A stretch of DNA of 64,000 bases from Modestobacter roseus (GTDB lineage Bacteria; Actinomycetota; Actinomycetes; Mycobacteriales; Geodermatophilaceae), in the NCBI RefSeq assembly GCF_007994135.1, contig NZ_VLKF01000001.1, positions 1,178,001-1,242,000 of the forward strand, read 5' to 3'. The translations under genes and the position numbers were made by a program. Positions 24,530-33,225 of the stretch are shown piece by piece. The notes beneath the pieces were generated by a model. The model saw only the letters and a program-made list of their open reading frames with translations. It had not been told where the DNA came from and made no database searches. The stretch's first letter is position 1. Every line of letters begins with the position of its first letter.

Positions 24530-25113
24530 TGAGCCACTCCTACGAGGTCCTCGCGTCGGAGGAGGTCTACGCCGGGCGGGTCATCTCGCTGCGCCGGGAC
24601 ACCGTGGCCATGCCGGGTGGGGCGGAGAGCGTGCGCGAGGTCGTCCACCACCCGGGCGCCGTCGGCGTCGTGGCGATCGACGACCAGGACCGGGTGGTGC
24701 TGCTGCGCCAGTACCGGCACCCTCTCGGCGAGCACCTGTGGGAGCTGCCGGCCGGGCTGCGGGACGTCGACGGCGAGCCGCCGGTCGAGGGCGCCCGCCG
24801 GGAGCTGGCCGAGGAGGTGCAGCTGGCCGCCGAACACTGGTCGCTGCTGGCCACCGCGTACTCCACGCCCGGCTTCTGCGACGAGAAGGTGCTGGTCTAC
24901 CTGGCCGAGGGCCTCTCCCCGGTCGACCGGCCCGAGGGCTTCACCGTGGAGCACGAGGAGCTGGACATGACCGTCGAGCGGGTGCCGCTCGCCGACGCCG
25001 TCCAGCAGGTGTTCGACGGGACGATCCGCAACGCGCTGGCCGTCATCGGCATCCTCGCCGCCGCACAGGCCCGGGCCACCCGCCCCCGGCTGCGCCCGGT
25101 CGACGCCGACTGA
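24529..25113 (+). CDS. NUDIX hydrolase, ADP-ribose pyrophosphatase type
   Basis: 194 aa. The NUDIX box AGLRDVDGEPPVEGARREL then AEEVQL (about 75-99) keeps the REL-x-EE metal ligands. VVLLRQYRHPLGEHLWELPAG upstream is typical of ADP-ribose/ADP-sugar pyrophosphatases. The ATG overlaps the pyrG stop by one base (TGATG). A strong terminator follows immediately. Confidence 0.9.
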
Positions 25114-25114
25114 C

Positions 25115-25145
25115 ACCCGTGCCCCCGCCCGGCGGGGGCACGGGT
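25115..25145 (+). terminator. Terminator of the pyrG-NUDIX transcript
   Basis: A perfect 14-bp stem (ACCCGTGCCCCCGC / GCGGGGGCACGGGT) with a CCG loop begins 2 bases after the NUDIX stop. There is no long T-run, as is usual in high-GC actinobacteria. Confidence 0.85.
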
Positions 25146-25180
25146 TGCCCGGCAGGCGCAGCGGGGGACAGGGTGGTGGG

Positions 25181-25594
25181 GTGCTGACCCTGGACCAGGC
25201 CCTGGAGCTGATCGCCGCCGCCCGCGCGGAGGCGGAGGGGATCGGCGTGCCGATGTCCTTCGCGGTGACCGACCCCGGCGGTCACGTGCTCGCCGTGGCC
25301 CGGATGGACGGCGCCCCGTGGATCACCCCCGAGGTGGCGCAGGGCAAGGCCTGGACGTCGGTCGCCTTCCGGGTGCCGACCGACGTGCAGAAGACCCGGA
25401 TGGAGTCGATGCCGAACTTCGTCTCGGCGCTGACCACCATGACCGGCGGCCGCTACACCCCGCAGACCGGCGCCGTGCCGGTGCACGCCGACGGCGCCCT
25501 CGTCGGCGCGATCGGCGCGGCCGGGGGCAGCGGCGCCCAGGACGAGGCGGCCTGCGCGGCCGCCGTCACCGCCTGCGGCTACTCGGTGGACTGA
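25181..25594 (+). CDS. GlcG/HbpS-type protein
   Basis: 137 aa. LTLDQALELIAAARAEAEG, MSFAVTDPGGHVLAVARMDGA, GKAWTSVAF and GAVPVHADGALVGAIGAAGGS followed by QDEAAC are the hallmarks of the GlcG/HbpS (DUF336) family. Members bind haem (Streptomyces HbpS) or are encoded with glycolate and diol metabolism genes. The GTG at 25181 is preferred because the family fold begins there and GGGGGA precedes it. It converges with and overlaps the next minus-strand gene by 16 bp. Confidence 0.85.
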   Translation: MLTLDQALELIAAARAEAEGIGVPMSFAVTDPGGHVLAVARMDGAPWITPEVAQGKAWTSVAFRVPTDVQKTRMESMPNFVSALTTMTGGRYTPQTGAVPVHADGALVGAIGAAGGSGAQDEAACAAAVTACGYSVD

Positions 25595-26256
25595 CCCGCC
25601 CGGATGGGGTCCAGATCCAGGTCCAGGTCCAGGTCCAGGTCCGGGCCCGGGTCCAGGCCCAGCCGGCGCAGCTCCAGCCCGGCCAGGGCCCGGACCGCCG
25701 CCGGGTCGCCGCTGCGCCACCGCGCTCCGGTGCCGACGGGCAGGCGGGCCAGCTCGGGCAGCGGGGCGGTGGCCATCGCCCGGGCGGCGAGCAGCTCCAG
25801 GTCGGCCGGCTCGACCGCGCCGGTGCCCAGCAGCCGGTCCGCGGCGCCGGCCTCCCGCACCCAGTGCAGCCGGGCCGGCAGCCGGCGGGCCAGCAGCCAG
25901 CCCACCGGGAGCACCACGAGCGTCACCGCCAGCAGCGCGGCCAGGGTGTGCACGGCCTCGGAGGAGGCGTGCCCGGCGCCGGTCACCGAACCACCGGCCC
26001 GCCCGATCGCCGCGAAGGGCCCGGACAGCTCGTCACCGACGACCGGGACGTCCTCGGCCGCGCCGGCGGCGGAGTCCATCGCCCCGGACAGCGAGCGGCC
26101 CAGCCCGGCCACCGCCCGCCCCGGCTCGGCCAGGACCAGCACCGCGCCGTGCACCGTCCGGGCGACCAGCACCCAGAGCACCACCCACAGCAGCAGGGCG
26201 AGGTCGCCGGCCATCTGACGGGCCCGGCGGGTGGGGCGGTCGGCGTACAGGCGCAC
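25579..26256 (-). CDS. Two-helix membrane protein with Asp-Leu repeat tail
   Basis: 225 aa, not recognised. Transmembrane segments lie at about 16-42 (DLALLLWVVLWVLVARTV) and about 100-125 (LAALLAVTLVVLPVGWLLA). Between them is a Gly/Ala/Ser-rich loop. A cytoplasmic domain follows, with VEPADLELLAARAMATAPL. It ends in a run of five Asp-Leu pairs encoded by a hexanucleotide repeat. The GTG at 26256 is preceded by GGAG. It is divergent from the AraC-DinB gene. Confidence 0.7.
   Translation of the reverse strand: MRLYADRPTRRARQMAGDLALLLWVVLWVLVARTVHGAVLVLAEPGRAVAGLGRSLSGAMDSAAGAAEDVPVVGDELSGPFAAIGRAGGSVTGAGHASSEAVHTLAALLAVTLVVLPVGWLLARRLPARLHWVREAGAADRLLGTGAVEPADLELLAARAMATAPLPELARLPVGTGARWRSGDPAAVRALAGLELRRLGLDPGPDLDLDLDLDLDPIRAGQSTE
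25611..25661 (-). repeat. Hexanucleotide CCAGGT microsatellite in the coding sequence
   Basis: Five to six CCAGGT units (read GACCTG on the coding strand) with degenerate copies on both sides. It codes the terminal Asp-Leu run. Unit changes keep the frame. Confidence 0.85.
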
Positions 26257-26388
26257 GGGGCAGCTCCAGGGGGTCGGGCGGGAGGTCCAGCGAGGGGGTC
26301 CCCGGGATCCTGCGGCACCGGGGCAGGAACGGCGATCCGAGCAAGAACGGTCGGGCGCGGGCACCCGGCGGGTCGGGAGACTGCTCCC

Positions 26389-27321
26389 ATGACCGAGGAG
26401 GTGCCGGCCGGACGCGACCGGCTGCGCGAGCTGCTGGACGCGGTGCTGGACGAGGACAACCGCACCCTCGCCGAGATGGCCGGGGACGCCTTCGCCTCGC
26501 CCTGGCACTTCAGCCGGCAGGTGGCCCGGGGTGCGGGGGAGTCGCCGGTGGCGCTGCGCCGGCGGGTGGAGCTGGAGCGGGCGGCCTGGCAGCTGCAGCA
26601 GGGCGCCCGGGTCACCGACGTCGCGTTCGCCGCCGGGTACGAGTCGGTGGAGGGCTTCAGCCGGGCGTTCACCCGCGCCTTCGGTCACGCCCCGGGCCGT
26701 CGCGTGCCGCCGGCGGCACGCGACGGGCACTGGCTGCCGGCACCGAACGGCATCCACTTCCACCCGCCCACCTCGTTGTGGGTGACCGGCGGCGAGGGCG
26801 CCCGGGGCGGCGACGAGGTCACCGCCCTGCTGGTGCAGCACGCCCTGGACGACACCCGGGCGCTGCTGGAGACGGCGGCCGGGCTCGCCGCGGAGGAGTA
26901 CCGGCGACCGCGCGCCGCGGGGCTGGAGGTGCTGCCCTGGGACGGTCCCGAGGAGTCGCTCGCCGCGGTGCTGGAGCACCTGGTGTGGACGACGGAGGTG
27001 TGGCTGGCCTCGGTCGAGGGCGCCGACCACCCCGCCCGCGGTGCCGACGACCCGGCCGCGCTGCTCGCCCGGCACGACGACGCCGCGCCCCGCTGGCTGG
27101 CCTTCGTCCGCGACGTCTCCCGCCGCGGCGCCTGGGGCGACCGGCTGGTCGACGCGCTCTGCGACCCGCCGGAGACCTTCGTGCTGGGCAGCGTCGTGGC
27201 GCACGTGCTGACCTTCGGCGCGCACCGGCGGCTGCTGGCGCGGCACTGGCTCCGCGCGGCCGGCGTGCCGGTCGACAGCGGCGACCCGATCGAGTGGCTG
27301 AGCAGGAGGACGACGACATGA
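26389..27321 (+). CDS. AraC-type HTH fused to a DinB-like domain
   Basis: 310 aa. Residues 15-105 form the AraC DNA-binding domain (TLAEMAGDAFASPWHFSRQV, VTDVAFAAGYESVEGFSRAF, FGHAPG). Residues about 140-300 are a four-helix DinB_2-like bundle with spaced His (LVQHALDDTRALLE, VLEHLVWTTEVWL, VVAHVLTFGAHRR), a metal-binding pattern. DinB proteins include thiol-dependent transferases, so the fusion could sense a metal or thiol-linked ligand (inference). The stop overlaps the next start (ATGA). Confidence 0.85.
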   Translation: MTEEVPAGRDRLRELLDAVLDEDNRTLAEMAGDAFASPWHFSRQVARGAGESPVALRRRVELERAAWQLQQGARVTDVAFAAGYESVEGFSRAFTRAFGHAPGRRVPPAARDGHWLPAPNGIHFHPPTSLWVTGGEGARGGDEVTALLVQHALDDTRALLETAAGLAAEEYRRPRAAGLEVLPWDGPEESLAAVLEHLVWTTEVWLASVEGADHPARGADDPAALLARHDDAAPRWLAFVRDVSRRGAWGDRLVDALCDPPETFVLGSVVAHVLTFGAHRRLLARHWLRAAGVPVDSGDPIEWLSRRTTT

Positions 27322-27857
27322 CCCGGACCGTCTACTACACCGCCACCTCGTTGGACGGCTTCATCGCGACCGCCGACCACTCGCTGGACTGGCTGCTGAG
27401 CCGGGAGAACGACGCGGACGGGCCGATGGGCTACACCGGCTTCCTCGCCGGGGTCGGCGCGCTGGCCATGGGCGCCACCACCTACCTGTGGGTGCGGGAG
27501 CACGACCCGGACTGGCTGCCCGAGCGGCCGGCGTGGGTGTTCACGCACCGGGAGCTGACCGCACCCCCGGGCGCGGACCTGCGGTTCACCGCCGACGACC
27601 CGGCCCAGGTGCACGCCGCGATGGTCGCCGCCGCCGGCGGCCGGGACGTCTGGCTGGTCGGCGGCGGCGACCTGGTCGGCCAGTTCGCCGAGCGCGGGTT
27701 GCTCGACGAGGTGGTGGTGTCCATCGCGCCGGTGACCCTCGGCGGTGGAGCGCCGCTGTTGCCGCGCCGGGTGGAGCTGGAGGTGCTCGAGTGCGCCCGC
27801 AACGGCGAGTTCGTCGTCGTCCGCTACGCCGTCGCCCCGGCCCCTGCCCCGGCGTGA
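27318..27857 (+). CDS. Dihydrofolate reductase-family / RibD C-terminal-like protein
   Basis: 179 aa. TRTVYYTATSLDGFIATADH at the N-terminus, GALAMGATTYLWV, DVWLVGGGDLVGQFAERGLL and VTLGGGAPLL match the RibD-C/DHFR-like family (NADPH-dependent reductases of unknown substrate). It is coupled to the AraC-DinB regulator by ATGA, a pairing that suggests regulator and target. Confidence 0.85.
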   Translation: MTRTVYYTATSLDGFIATADHSLDWLLSRENDADGPMGYTGFLAGVGALAMGATTYLWVREHDPDWLPERPAWVFTHRELTAPPGADLRFTADDPAQVHAAMVAAAGGRDVWLVGGGDLVGQFAERGLLDEVVVSIAPVTLGGGAPLLPRRVELEVLECARNGEFVVVRYAVAPAPAPA

Positions 27858-27861
27858 GCGC

Positions 27862-28734
27862 TCAGCGGCCGATCGCGTCGAGCTCGGCGACGTCGTCGGC
27901 GGCGAGCTGGAGCCCCGCGCCGGCGACGTTCTCCCGCAGGTGCGCGACCGACGAGGTGCCGGGGATCAGCAGCACGTTCGGGGAGCGCTGGAGCAGCCAT
28001 GCCAGGGCCACCGACATCGGCGTGGCCCCCGTCCGGTCGGCGACCGCGGACAGCGCCGCGGACTGCAGCGGGCTGAAGCCGCCGAGCGGGAAGAACGGCA
28101 CGTAGGCGATGCCGTCGGCGGCCAGGGCGTCGACCAGCTCGTCGTCGGCGCGGTGGGCCAGGTTGTACATGTTCTGCACGCACACGATCGGGGCGATGGC
28201 GCGGGCCTCGGCCACCTGCTCGGCCGTCGCGTTGCTCACCCCGAGGTGGCGGACGAGGCCCTGCTCCTGCAGCTCGACGAGCGTCTCGAACGGCGCGGCG
28301 AGCGAGCCGGCGACGGGTCCCTCGGCGTCGCCGAGCCGCAGGTACACCAGGTCGAGCGAGTCGACGCCGAGGTCGTCGAGGTTCTCCTGCACCTGACGCC
28401 GGATGTCCGCCGGCCGCCGGGCCGGTGGCCAGCCGCCCTGGGCGTCCCGGTCGGCGCCGACCTTGGTCGCGACGAGCAGGGCGTCCGGGTAGGGGTGCAG
28501 CGCCTCGCGGATCAGCCGGTTGGTGACGTGGGGTCCGTAGGCGGCGCTGGTGTCGAGGTGGGTGATGCCCAGGTCGACGACCTCGCGGAGGACGGCGAGC
28601 GCACCGTCGTGGTCGGCGGGCGGGCCCATGACCCAGGGGCCGGCGAGCTGCATGGCGCCGTAGCCGAACCGGGTGACGGTCCGGTCGCCCATCGACCAGG
28701 TGCCGCCGGGGAGCGTGGTGGAGCTGGTGGTCAC
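27862..28734 (-). CDS. Aldo/keto reductase
   Basis: 290 aa. FGYGAMQLAG, the catalytic Asp/Tyr region DLGITHLDTSAAYGPHVTN, the Lys in LLVATKVGADRD, LDLVYLRLGD with HLGVSN, and the NADP-binding end LLQRSPNVLLIPGTSSVAHL define the family. The GTG at 28734 is chosen because GAGAGGGA precedes it and the longer frame would run through the operator region. It is divergent from an HxlR regulator, its probable repressor or activator. Confidence 0.9.
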   Translation of the reverse strand: MTTSSTTLPGGTWSMGDRTVTRFGYGAMQLAGPWVMGPPADHDGALAVLREVVDLGITHLDTSAAYGPHVTNRLIREALHPYPDALLVATKVGADRDAQGGWPPARRPADIRRQVQENLDDLGVDSLDLVYLRLGDAEGPVAGSLAAPFETLVELQEQGLVRHLGVSNATAEQVAEARAIAPIVCVQNMYNLAHRADDELVDALAADGIAYVPFFPLGGFSPLQSAALSAVADRTGATPMSVALAWLLQRSPNVLLIPGTSSVAHLRENVAGAGLQLAADDVAELDAIGR

Positions 28735-28784
28735 GGTCGTTCCCTCTCGTGCGGTGCGGATGTCACGTGCCATCCTGACCAGGA

Positions 28785-28819
28785 CACTTCCCGACGGGAA
28801 GTGCGCACTTCGAGGTGCG
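28785..28819. promoter_or_regulatory. Tandem palindromes between the AKR and HxlR genes
   Basis: A perfect 19-bp palindrome CACTTCCCGACGGGAAGTG (28785-28803) abuts a second one, CGCACTTCGAGGTGCG (28804-28819). A third, GAAGTGCGCACTTC (28798-28811), spans the joint. The shared half-site is CACTTC. The layout suits two HxlR dimers side by side, controlling both genes (inference from position and symmetry). Confidence 0.7.
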
Positions 28820-28847
28820 TAGGGCACCCCCGGGTGAGGAGCAGGCG

Positions 28848-29288
28848 ATGACGACGACGACCGCGGCCCAGCAGCGGGCCCAGGGCAAGGTCGAGTACGA
28901 CGCGTTCCTGGCGGGTTGCCCGAGCCGGCAGCTGCTCGACCGCATCTCGGACAAGTGGGTCGCGCTGGTGCTCTGCGCGCTGGGCGGCGGCCCGACCGGC
29001 CCCGGTACCGAGGCCGGCGGTGCGCCCCGCCCGCTCCGCTACTCCGAGCTCGCCCGGGCGCTGGCCGGGGTCAGCCCGAAGATGCTCACCCAGACACTGC
29101 GCGCCCTGGAACGCGACGGCCTGCTCACCCGCAGCGTCACGCCGACGGTGCCGGTCACCGTCAGCTACGAGCTGACCGGCCTCGGCCGCTCGCTGTACGG
29201 GACGATCCGCGGGCTCAAGGCATGGGCCCAGGCGCACATGGACGACGTGCTCGCCGAACGCGCCCGGTACGACGCCCGGGTCACCTGA
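28848..29288 (+). CDS. HxlR-family winged-helix regulator
   Basis: 146 aa. GCPSRQLLDRISDKWVALVL opens the winged helix; LRYSELARALAGVSPKMLTQ and LRALERDGLLTR are its recognition region, and YELTGLGRSLYG its wing. Cys24 corresponds to the conserved redox-reactive Cys of HypR/QorR-type members, so thiol or aldehyde stress sensing with the divergent reductase is plausible. The ATG at 28848 has GAGGAGC upstream. An insertion of about 13 residues (PTGPGTEAGGAPRP) sits in the DNA-binding domain. Confidence 0.88.
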   Translation: MTTTTAAQQRAQGKVEYDAFLAGCPSRQLLDRISDKWVALVLCALGGGPTGPGTEAGGAPRPLRYSELARALAGVSPKMLTQTLRALERDGLLTRSVTPTVPVTVSYELTGLGRSLYGTIRGLKAWAQAHMDDVLAERARYDARVT

Positions 29289-29444
29289 GGCGGGGACATC
29301 GACCGGCCCGGGTGGCGGTGGACACACCTGCGGCACCGGCCGGACCTAGACTCCGCCGGGAGGCGCGCCCCGACCGGGCCGCCCACGATGCGGTGGCACC
29401 ACCGGCACCCCGGGGGACGCCCGCCGAGACGGGGAGTGGGGACC

Positions 29445-30560
29445 ATGCGGGTCGGTGTCGCCCGAGAGGTCAAGAACCGTGAGTACCGGGTCGCGCTGAC
29501 GCCGTCGGGCGTCACCGAACTGGTCGCCGCCGGGCACCAGGTGCTCGTCGAGCGCGACGCCGGCGCCGGGTCGTCGATCCCGGACGCCGACTTCACCGCC
29601 GCCGGCGCCCGGATCGTGCCCTCCGCCGACGACGTCTGGGCCGACGCCGACCTGCTGCTGAAGGTGAAGGAGCCGGTCGCGGAGGAGTACGGCCGCATGC
29701 GGGCCGGGCAGACCCTGTTCACCTACCTCCACCTGGCCGCCTCCCGCGCCTGCACCGACGCGCTGATCGCCGCGGGCACCACCGCGATCGCCTACGAGAC
29801 GGTGCAGACCGACGGCGGGGCGCTGCCGCTGCTCGCCCCGATGTCGGAGGTCGCCGGCCGGATGGCTCCCCAGGTCGGGGCGCACACGCTGGAGCGGGCG
29901 CAGGGCGGGCGCGGCGTGCTGCTGGGCGGGGTGTCCGGGGTGCACGCGGCGAAGGTCGTCGTCCTGGGCGCGGGCGTCTCGGGGATGAACGCGGCCACGA
30001 TCGCGCTGGGCATGCAGGCCCAGGTCACCGTGCTCGACCGGGACCTGGAGAAGCTGCGCGCCGCCGACCGGCTCTACCGCGGGCACCTGCAGACGGTCGC
30101 CTCCAACGCGCTGGAGGTGGAGCGGGCGGTGCTGGAGGCCGACCTGGTGATCGGCGCCGTCCTGGTGCCCGGGGCCAAGGCGCCCACGCTGGTCAGCGAC
30201 GAGCTGGTCGGCCGGATGAAGCCCGGGTCGGTGCTGGTGGACATCGCCGTCGACCAGGGCGGCTGCTTCGAGTCGACCCGGCCCACCACGCACGACGACC
30301 CGACGTTCGGCGTCGCCGACTCGGTCTTCTACTGCGTGGCCAACATGCCCGGCGCGGTGCCGCACACCTCCACCTACGCGCTGACCAACGTGACCCTGCC
30401 GTACGTGCTCGCCCTCGCCGCCCACGGCACCGACGCCGCGGTGACGGCGGACCCGGCGCTGGCCCGCGGGGTCAACGTCGCCTCCGGCAGGCTGGTGCAC
30501 GAGGGCGTGGCCGCCGCGCACGGCCTGCGGTGGGAGCCGCTGGCGGAGGTGCTGTCCTGA
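29445..30560 (+). CDS. ald: Alanine dehydrogenase
   Basis: 371 aa, the exact family size. It catalyses L-alanine to pyruvate plus ammonia with [23 protein letters not shown] at the start, LLKVKEP (substrate Lys near 75), TYLHLAAS (His near 96), [15 protein letters not shown] (Rossmann, about 174) and [20 protein letters not shown] are diagnostic. A TAGACT box at 29347 could be its -10 element, leaving a leader of about 90 bases. It keeps the actinobacterial ald-xerD order. Confidence 0.96.
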   Translation: MRVGVAREVKNREYRVALTPSGVTELVAAGHQVLVERDAGAGSSIPDADFTAAGARIVPSADDVWADADLLLKVKEPVAEEYGRMRAGQTLFTYLHLAASRACTDALIAAGTTAIAYETVQTDGGALPLLAPMSEVAGRMAPQVGAHTLERAQGGRGVLLGGVSGVHAAKVVVLGAGVSGMNAATIALGMQAQVTVLDRDLEKLRAADRLYRGHLQTVASNALEVERAVLEADLVIGAVLVPGAKAPTLVSDELVGRMKPGSVLVDIAVDQGGCFESTRPTTHDDPTFGVADSVFYCVANMPGAVPHTSTYALTNVTLPYVLALAAHGTDAAVTADPALARGVNVASGRLVHEGVAAAHGLRWEPLAEVLS

Positions 30561-31513
30561 CGGTCGTCCAGACGGGGGCCGGCCCCGACGTGCAGCGGGT
30601 GGTCACCGGGTACCTGGACCACCTGACGGTCGAGCGCGGCCTGGCCGCCAACACGATCGCCTCCTACCGCCGCGACCTGCGCCGGTACGCGGAGTTCCTG
30701 GCCGCCACCGGCGTGCGCGGGCTCGGGGAGGTGGGGGAGTCCGACGTCGCGGCGTTCCTGGTGGCGCTGCGGGCCGGCGACGAGGACCACCCTCCGCTGT
30801 CGGCGACCTCGGCGGCGCGGGCCGTGGTCGCCGTCCGCGGGCTGCACCGGTTCGCGCTGCTCGACGGGCTCGTCCCCGACGACGTCGCCGCCGAGGTGCG
30901 CCCACCGGCCCCGGCCCGCCGGCTGCCCAAGGCGATCCCGGTCGAGGAGATCGAGGCGCTGCTGACCGCCGCCGGCTCGCTGGAGGGGCCGCGCGGGTTG
31001 CGTGACCGGGCGCTGCTGGAGCTGCTGTACGGCACCGGCGCGCGGATCTCCGAGGCCGTCGGGCTGGCCGTCGACGACCTGGACCTGTCCGCCGCCGCGG
31101 TCCGGCTGGCCGGCAAGGGCGGCAAGGAACGGGTCGTGCCCGTGGGCAGCTACGCCGTCCGCGCCGTCGAGGAGTACCTGGTCCGTGCCCGGCCGGCGCT
31201 GGCCCAGAAGGCGAGGTCGGGGGTGCGCGGTGGCGCGCTGTTCCTCAACGCCCGCGGCGGCTCGCTGTCCCGGCAGAGCGCGTGGACGATCCTGCGGGAC
31301 GCCGCCGAGCGGGCCGGCATCTCCGCGGAGCTCTCCCCGCACACCCTGCGGCACTCCTTCGCCACGCACCTGCTCGACGGTGGCGCCGACGTCCGGGTGG
31401 TGCAGGAGCTGCTCGGCCACGCCTCGGTGACCACCACGCAGGTGTACACGCTGGTCACCGTCGAGCGGCTGCGCGAGGTCTACGCGACCAGCCACCCCCG
31501 CGCGCTGCGCTGA
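30530..31513 (+). CDS. xerD: Tyrosine recombinase XerD
   Basis: About 300-327 aa. A SAM-like core-binding domain ([20 protein letters not shown]) precedes the catalytic domain with Arg in [10 protein letters not shown], Lys in [45 protein letters not shown] and the nucleophile Tyr. It resolves chromosome dimers at dif with XerC. The start is ambiguous: GTG at 30530 lies inside ald; a CTG at 30557 overlaps the ald stop and has GGAGG 7 bases upstream; GTG at 30590 is closest to the conserved core. Confidence 0.93.
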   Translation: MGAAGGGAVLTVVQTGAGPDVQRVVTGYLDHLTVERGLAANTIASYRRDLRRYAEFLAATGVRGLGEVGESDVAAFLVALRAGDEDHPPLSATSAARAVVAVRGLHRFALLDGLVPDDVAAEVRPPAPARRLPKAIPVEEIEALLTAAGSLEGPRGLRDRALLELLYGTGARISEAVGLAVDDLDLSAAAVRLAGKGGKERVVPVGSYAVRAVEEYLVRARPALAQKARSGVRGGALFLNARGGSLSRQSAWTILRDAAERAGISAELSPHTLRHSFATHLLDGGADVRVVQELLGHASVTTTQVYTLVTVERLREVYATSHPRALR

Positions 31514-31741
31514 CCCACCCGCGGACCCGCCCGCCGGGCCCGTCGGCAGATTTGTCGACAACTCGACCGCCAACCGGTCACGTCCCCCTCCCCGGCTGCC
31601 GAGAGGGGGAGTGGGAGATCGGTGCGGGGCTTCCCCCCGCCGCGCCGCGAGGTCTCCCGACGCGGCCGCCGTCCGGTGGCCGCGGGTCCGGGGCCGGCGG
31701 ACGACGCCGGCCGGCACCAGCGAGGGAAGAGGGCGCACACC
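31514..31741. promoter_or_regulatory. Leader region of the ParA gene
   Basis: 228 bases between xerD and the ParA gene with no gene seen. It contains the palindrome TTGTCGACAA (31552-31561) and a C-rich/G-rich stem-loop near 31582-31612. It probably holds the promoter; no clear -35/-10 pair was found. Confidence 0.4.
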
Positions 31742-32662
31742 ATGTCGACACGAGCCGAGGCGGCGGGGCGCGCGGTCGCGCTCCCGTACGGCGGGGCCCC
31801 GGCCGGCGATGCCGAGATGGGGGCGCCGGCCAGCCGGGTCGACCCGGCGAAGGCGCGGCAGCGCAAGCTGCCCACGCCGAAGCCGCTCACGCAGCACGGG
31901 CCGGCGCGGGTCATCGCCATGTGCAACCAGAAGGGTGGGGTCGGCAAGACCACCTCGACCATCAACCTGGGTGCGGCGCTCGCCGAGCAGGGCCGCAAGG
32001 TGCTGCTGGTCGACCTCGACCCGCAGGGTGCGCTGTCGGTCGGCCTGGGCATCCCCGCCCAGCAGCTGGACCGCACCATCTACAACGCCCTGATGGAGCC
32101 CGGCACGTCGCTGGCCGACGTGCGGGTGGCCACGGGCGTGCCCGGCCTGGACCTGGTGCCCAGCAACATCGACCTGTCCGCCGCCGAGGTGCAGCTGGTC
32201 AGCGAGGTCGCCCGCGAGCAGACGCTGATGCGGGTGCTCGGTCCGATCCGTGCGGAGTACGACTACGTGCTCATCGACTGCCAGCCCTCGCTGGGCCTGC
32301 TCACGGTGAACGCGCTGACCGCCGCGCACGGCGTGATCATCCCGCTGGAGTGCGAGTTCTTCTCCCTGCGCGGCGTCGCGCTGCTGGTCGACACGATCGA
32401 CAAGGTGAAGGAGCGGCTCAACCCCGCCCTGGAGGTCTCCGGCATCCTCGCCACCATGTACGACACGCGGACCGTGCACTGCCGCGAGGTGTTCAGCCGG
32501 GTGGTCGAGGCCTTCGGCGACACGGTCTTCCAGACCGTCATCGGCCGCACCGTGCGGTTCCCGGAGACGACCGTCGCCGGGCAGCCCATCACCACCTGGG
32601 CGCCCACGTCGTCGGGTGCCGCGGCCTACCGCGACCTGGCCAAGGAGGTCATCGCCCTGTGA
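31742..32662 (+). CDS. ParA-family ATPase
   Basis: 306 aa. The deviant Walker A CNQKGGVGKTTSTINLGAAL starts near 60, Walker A' is LLVDLDPQGALSVGLG, and Walker B is YDYVLIDCQPSLGLLT. A 50-residue basic N-terminal extension precedes it. It sits in the ald-xerD-parA-scpA-scpB segment, so it is the scp-linked ParA rather than the origin-proximal ParA/Soj of a parABS system; no ParB gene or parS sequence is nearby. The next gene is coupled by GTGA. Confidence 0.92.
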   Translation: MSTRAEAAGRAVALPYGGAPAGDAEMGAPASRVDPAKARQRKLPTPKPLTQHGPARVIAMCNQKGGVGKTTSTINLGAALAEQGRKVLLVDLDPQGALSVGLGIPAQQLDRTIYNALMEPGTSLADVRVATGVPGLDLVPSNIDLSAAEVQLVSEVAREQTLMRVLGPIRAEYDYVLIDCQPSLGLLTVNALTAAHGVIIPLECEFFSLRGVALLVDTIDKVKERLNPALEVSGILATMYDTRTVHCREVFSRVVEAFGDTVFQTVIGRTVRFPETTVAGQPITTWAPTSSGAAAYRDLAKEVIAL

Positions 32663-33189
32663 CTCGGCGCCCCGTCCTGCCTGGCGCGAGCGAACTGTTC
32701 CGCCGCACCGACACCCCGGCCGCGCCCTCCGCGCCGGTCACCGAGCTGTCGACCCTGGCCGCCGCCCAGGCGTCCCCCGCGCTGCGCGGGACCCGGGCGG
32801 AGCCCGCCGCCGAGCCGCAGGCCACCCCGCCGCAGCCCGGTGCCGCGCCGCTGACCCTGGTGCCCGACGTCGCCGGGGGTGCGCCGCGGATCGTCGTCGA
32901 CGAGCTCGCCGGCCACCGCGCGACGCTGCCCGCCGCACCTGCCGCGCCCGCCCAGGCAGCCCCCCGCCAGCGCGCGGACCGCGGTCGCACGCGGCACGAG
33001 GAGAAGATCACCGTCTACTGCTCGGCCGAGGAGCTGCTGGCCCTGGAGTCCGCCCGGCTCACGCTGCGCGGCCAGCACGGCGTCGTCGCCGACCGGGGCC
33101 GGATCGTCCGCGAGGCGATCGCGGTCCTGCTCTCGGACTACGAGCTGCACGCCGAGGACTCCGTCCTCGTCCGCCGCCTGCGCAAGTGA
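32659..33189 (+). CDS. Disordered protein with C-terminal ribbon-helix-helix-like domain
   Basis: 176 aa. Residues 1-105 are Ala/Pro-rich and low in structure. Residues 113-176 (EEKITVYCSAEELLALESAR, GRIVREAIAVLLSDYEL) read as a beta strand followed by two helices, the ribbon-helix-helix pattern of small DNA-binding proteins. It is translationally coupled to the ParA gene, and so could be its DNA-binding partner in place of ParB (inference). Confidence 0.7.
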   Translation: MTRRPVLPGASELFRRTDTPAAPSAPVTELSTLAAAQASPALRGTRAEPAAEPQATPPQPGAAPLTLVPDVAGGAPRIVVDELAGHRATLPAAPAAPAQAAPRQRADRGRTRHEEKITVYCSAEELLALESARLTLRGQHGVVADRGRIVREAIAVLLSDYELHAEDSVLVRRLRK

Positions 33190-33190
33190 G

Positions 33191-33219
33191 CTGACCGCCG
33201 CGGGCGCCGGTCCTACGCT
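33191..33219 (+). promoter_or_regulatory. Leaderless promoter for the 114-aa gene
   Basis: A -35-like CTGACC (33191-33196), a 17-bp spacer and a -10 TACGCT (33214-33219) are followed by only 6 bases before the GTG at 33226. The transcript would begin at or next to the start codon. Confidence 0.55.
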
Positions 33220-33225
33220 GACCCG

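Noticed and set aside
31552..31561. parS-like site upstream of the ParA gene
   Set aside because: TTGTCGACAA is a palindrome but does not match the parS consensus TGTTTCACGTGAAACA.
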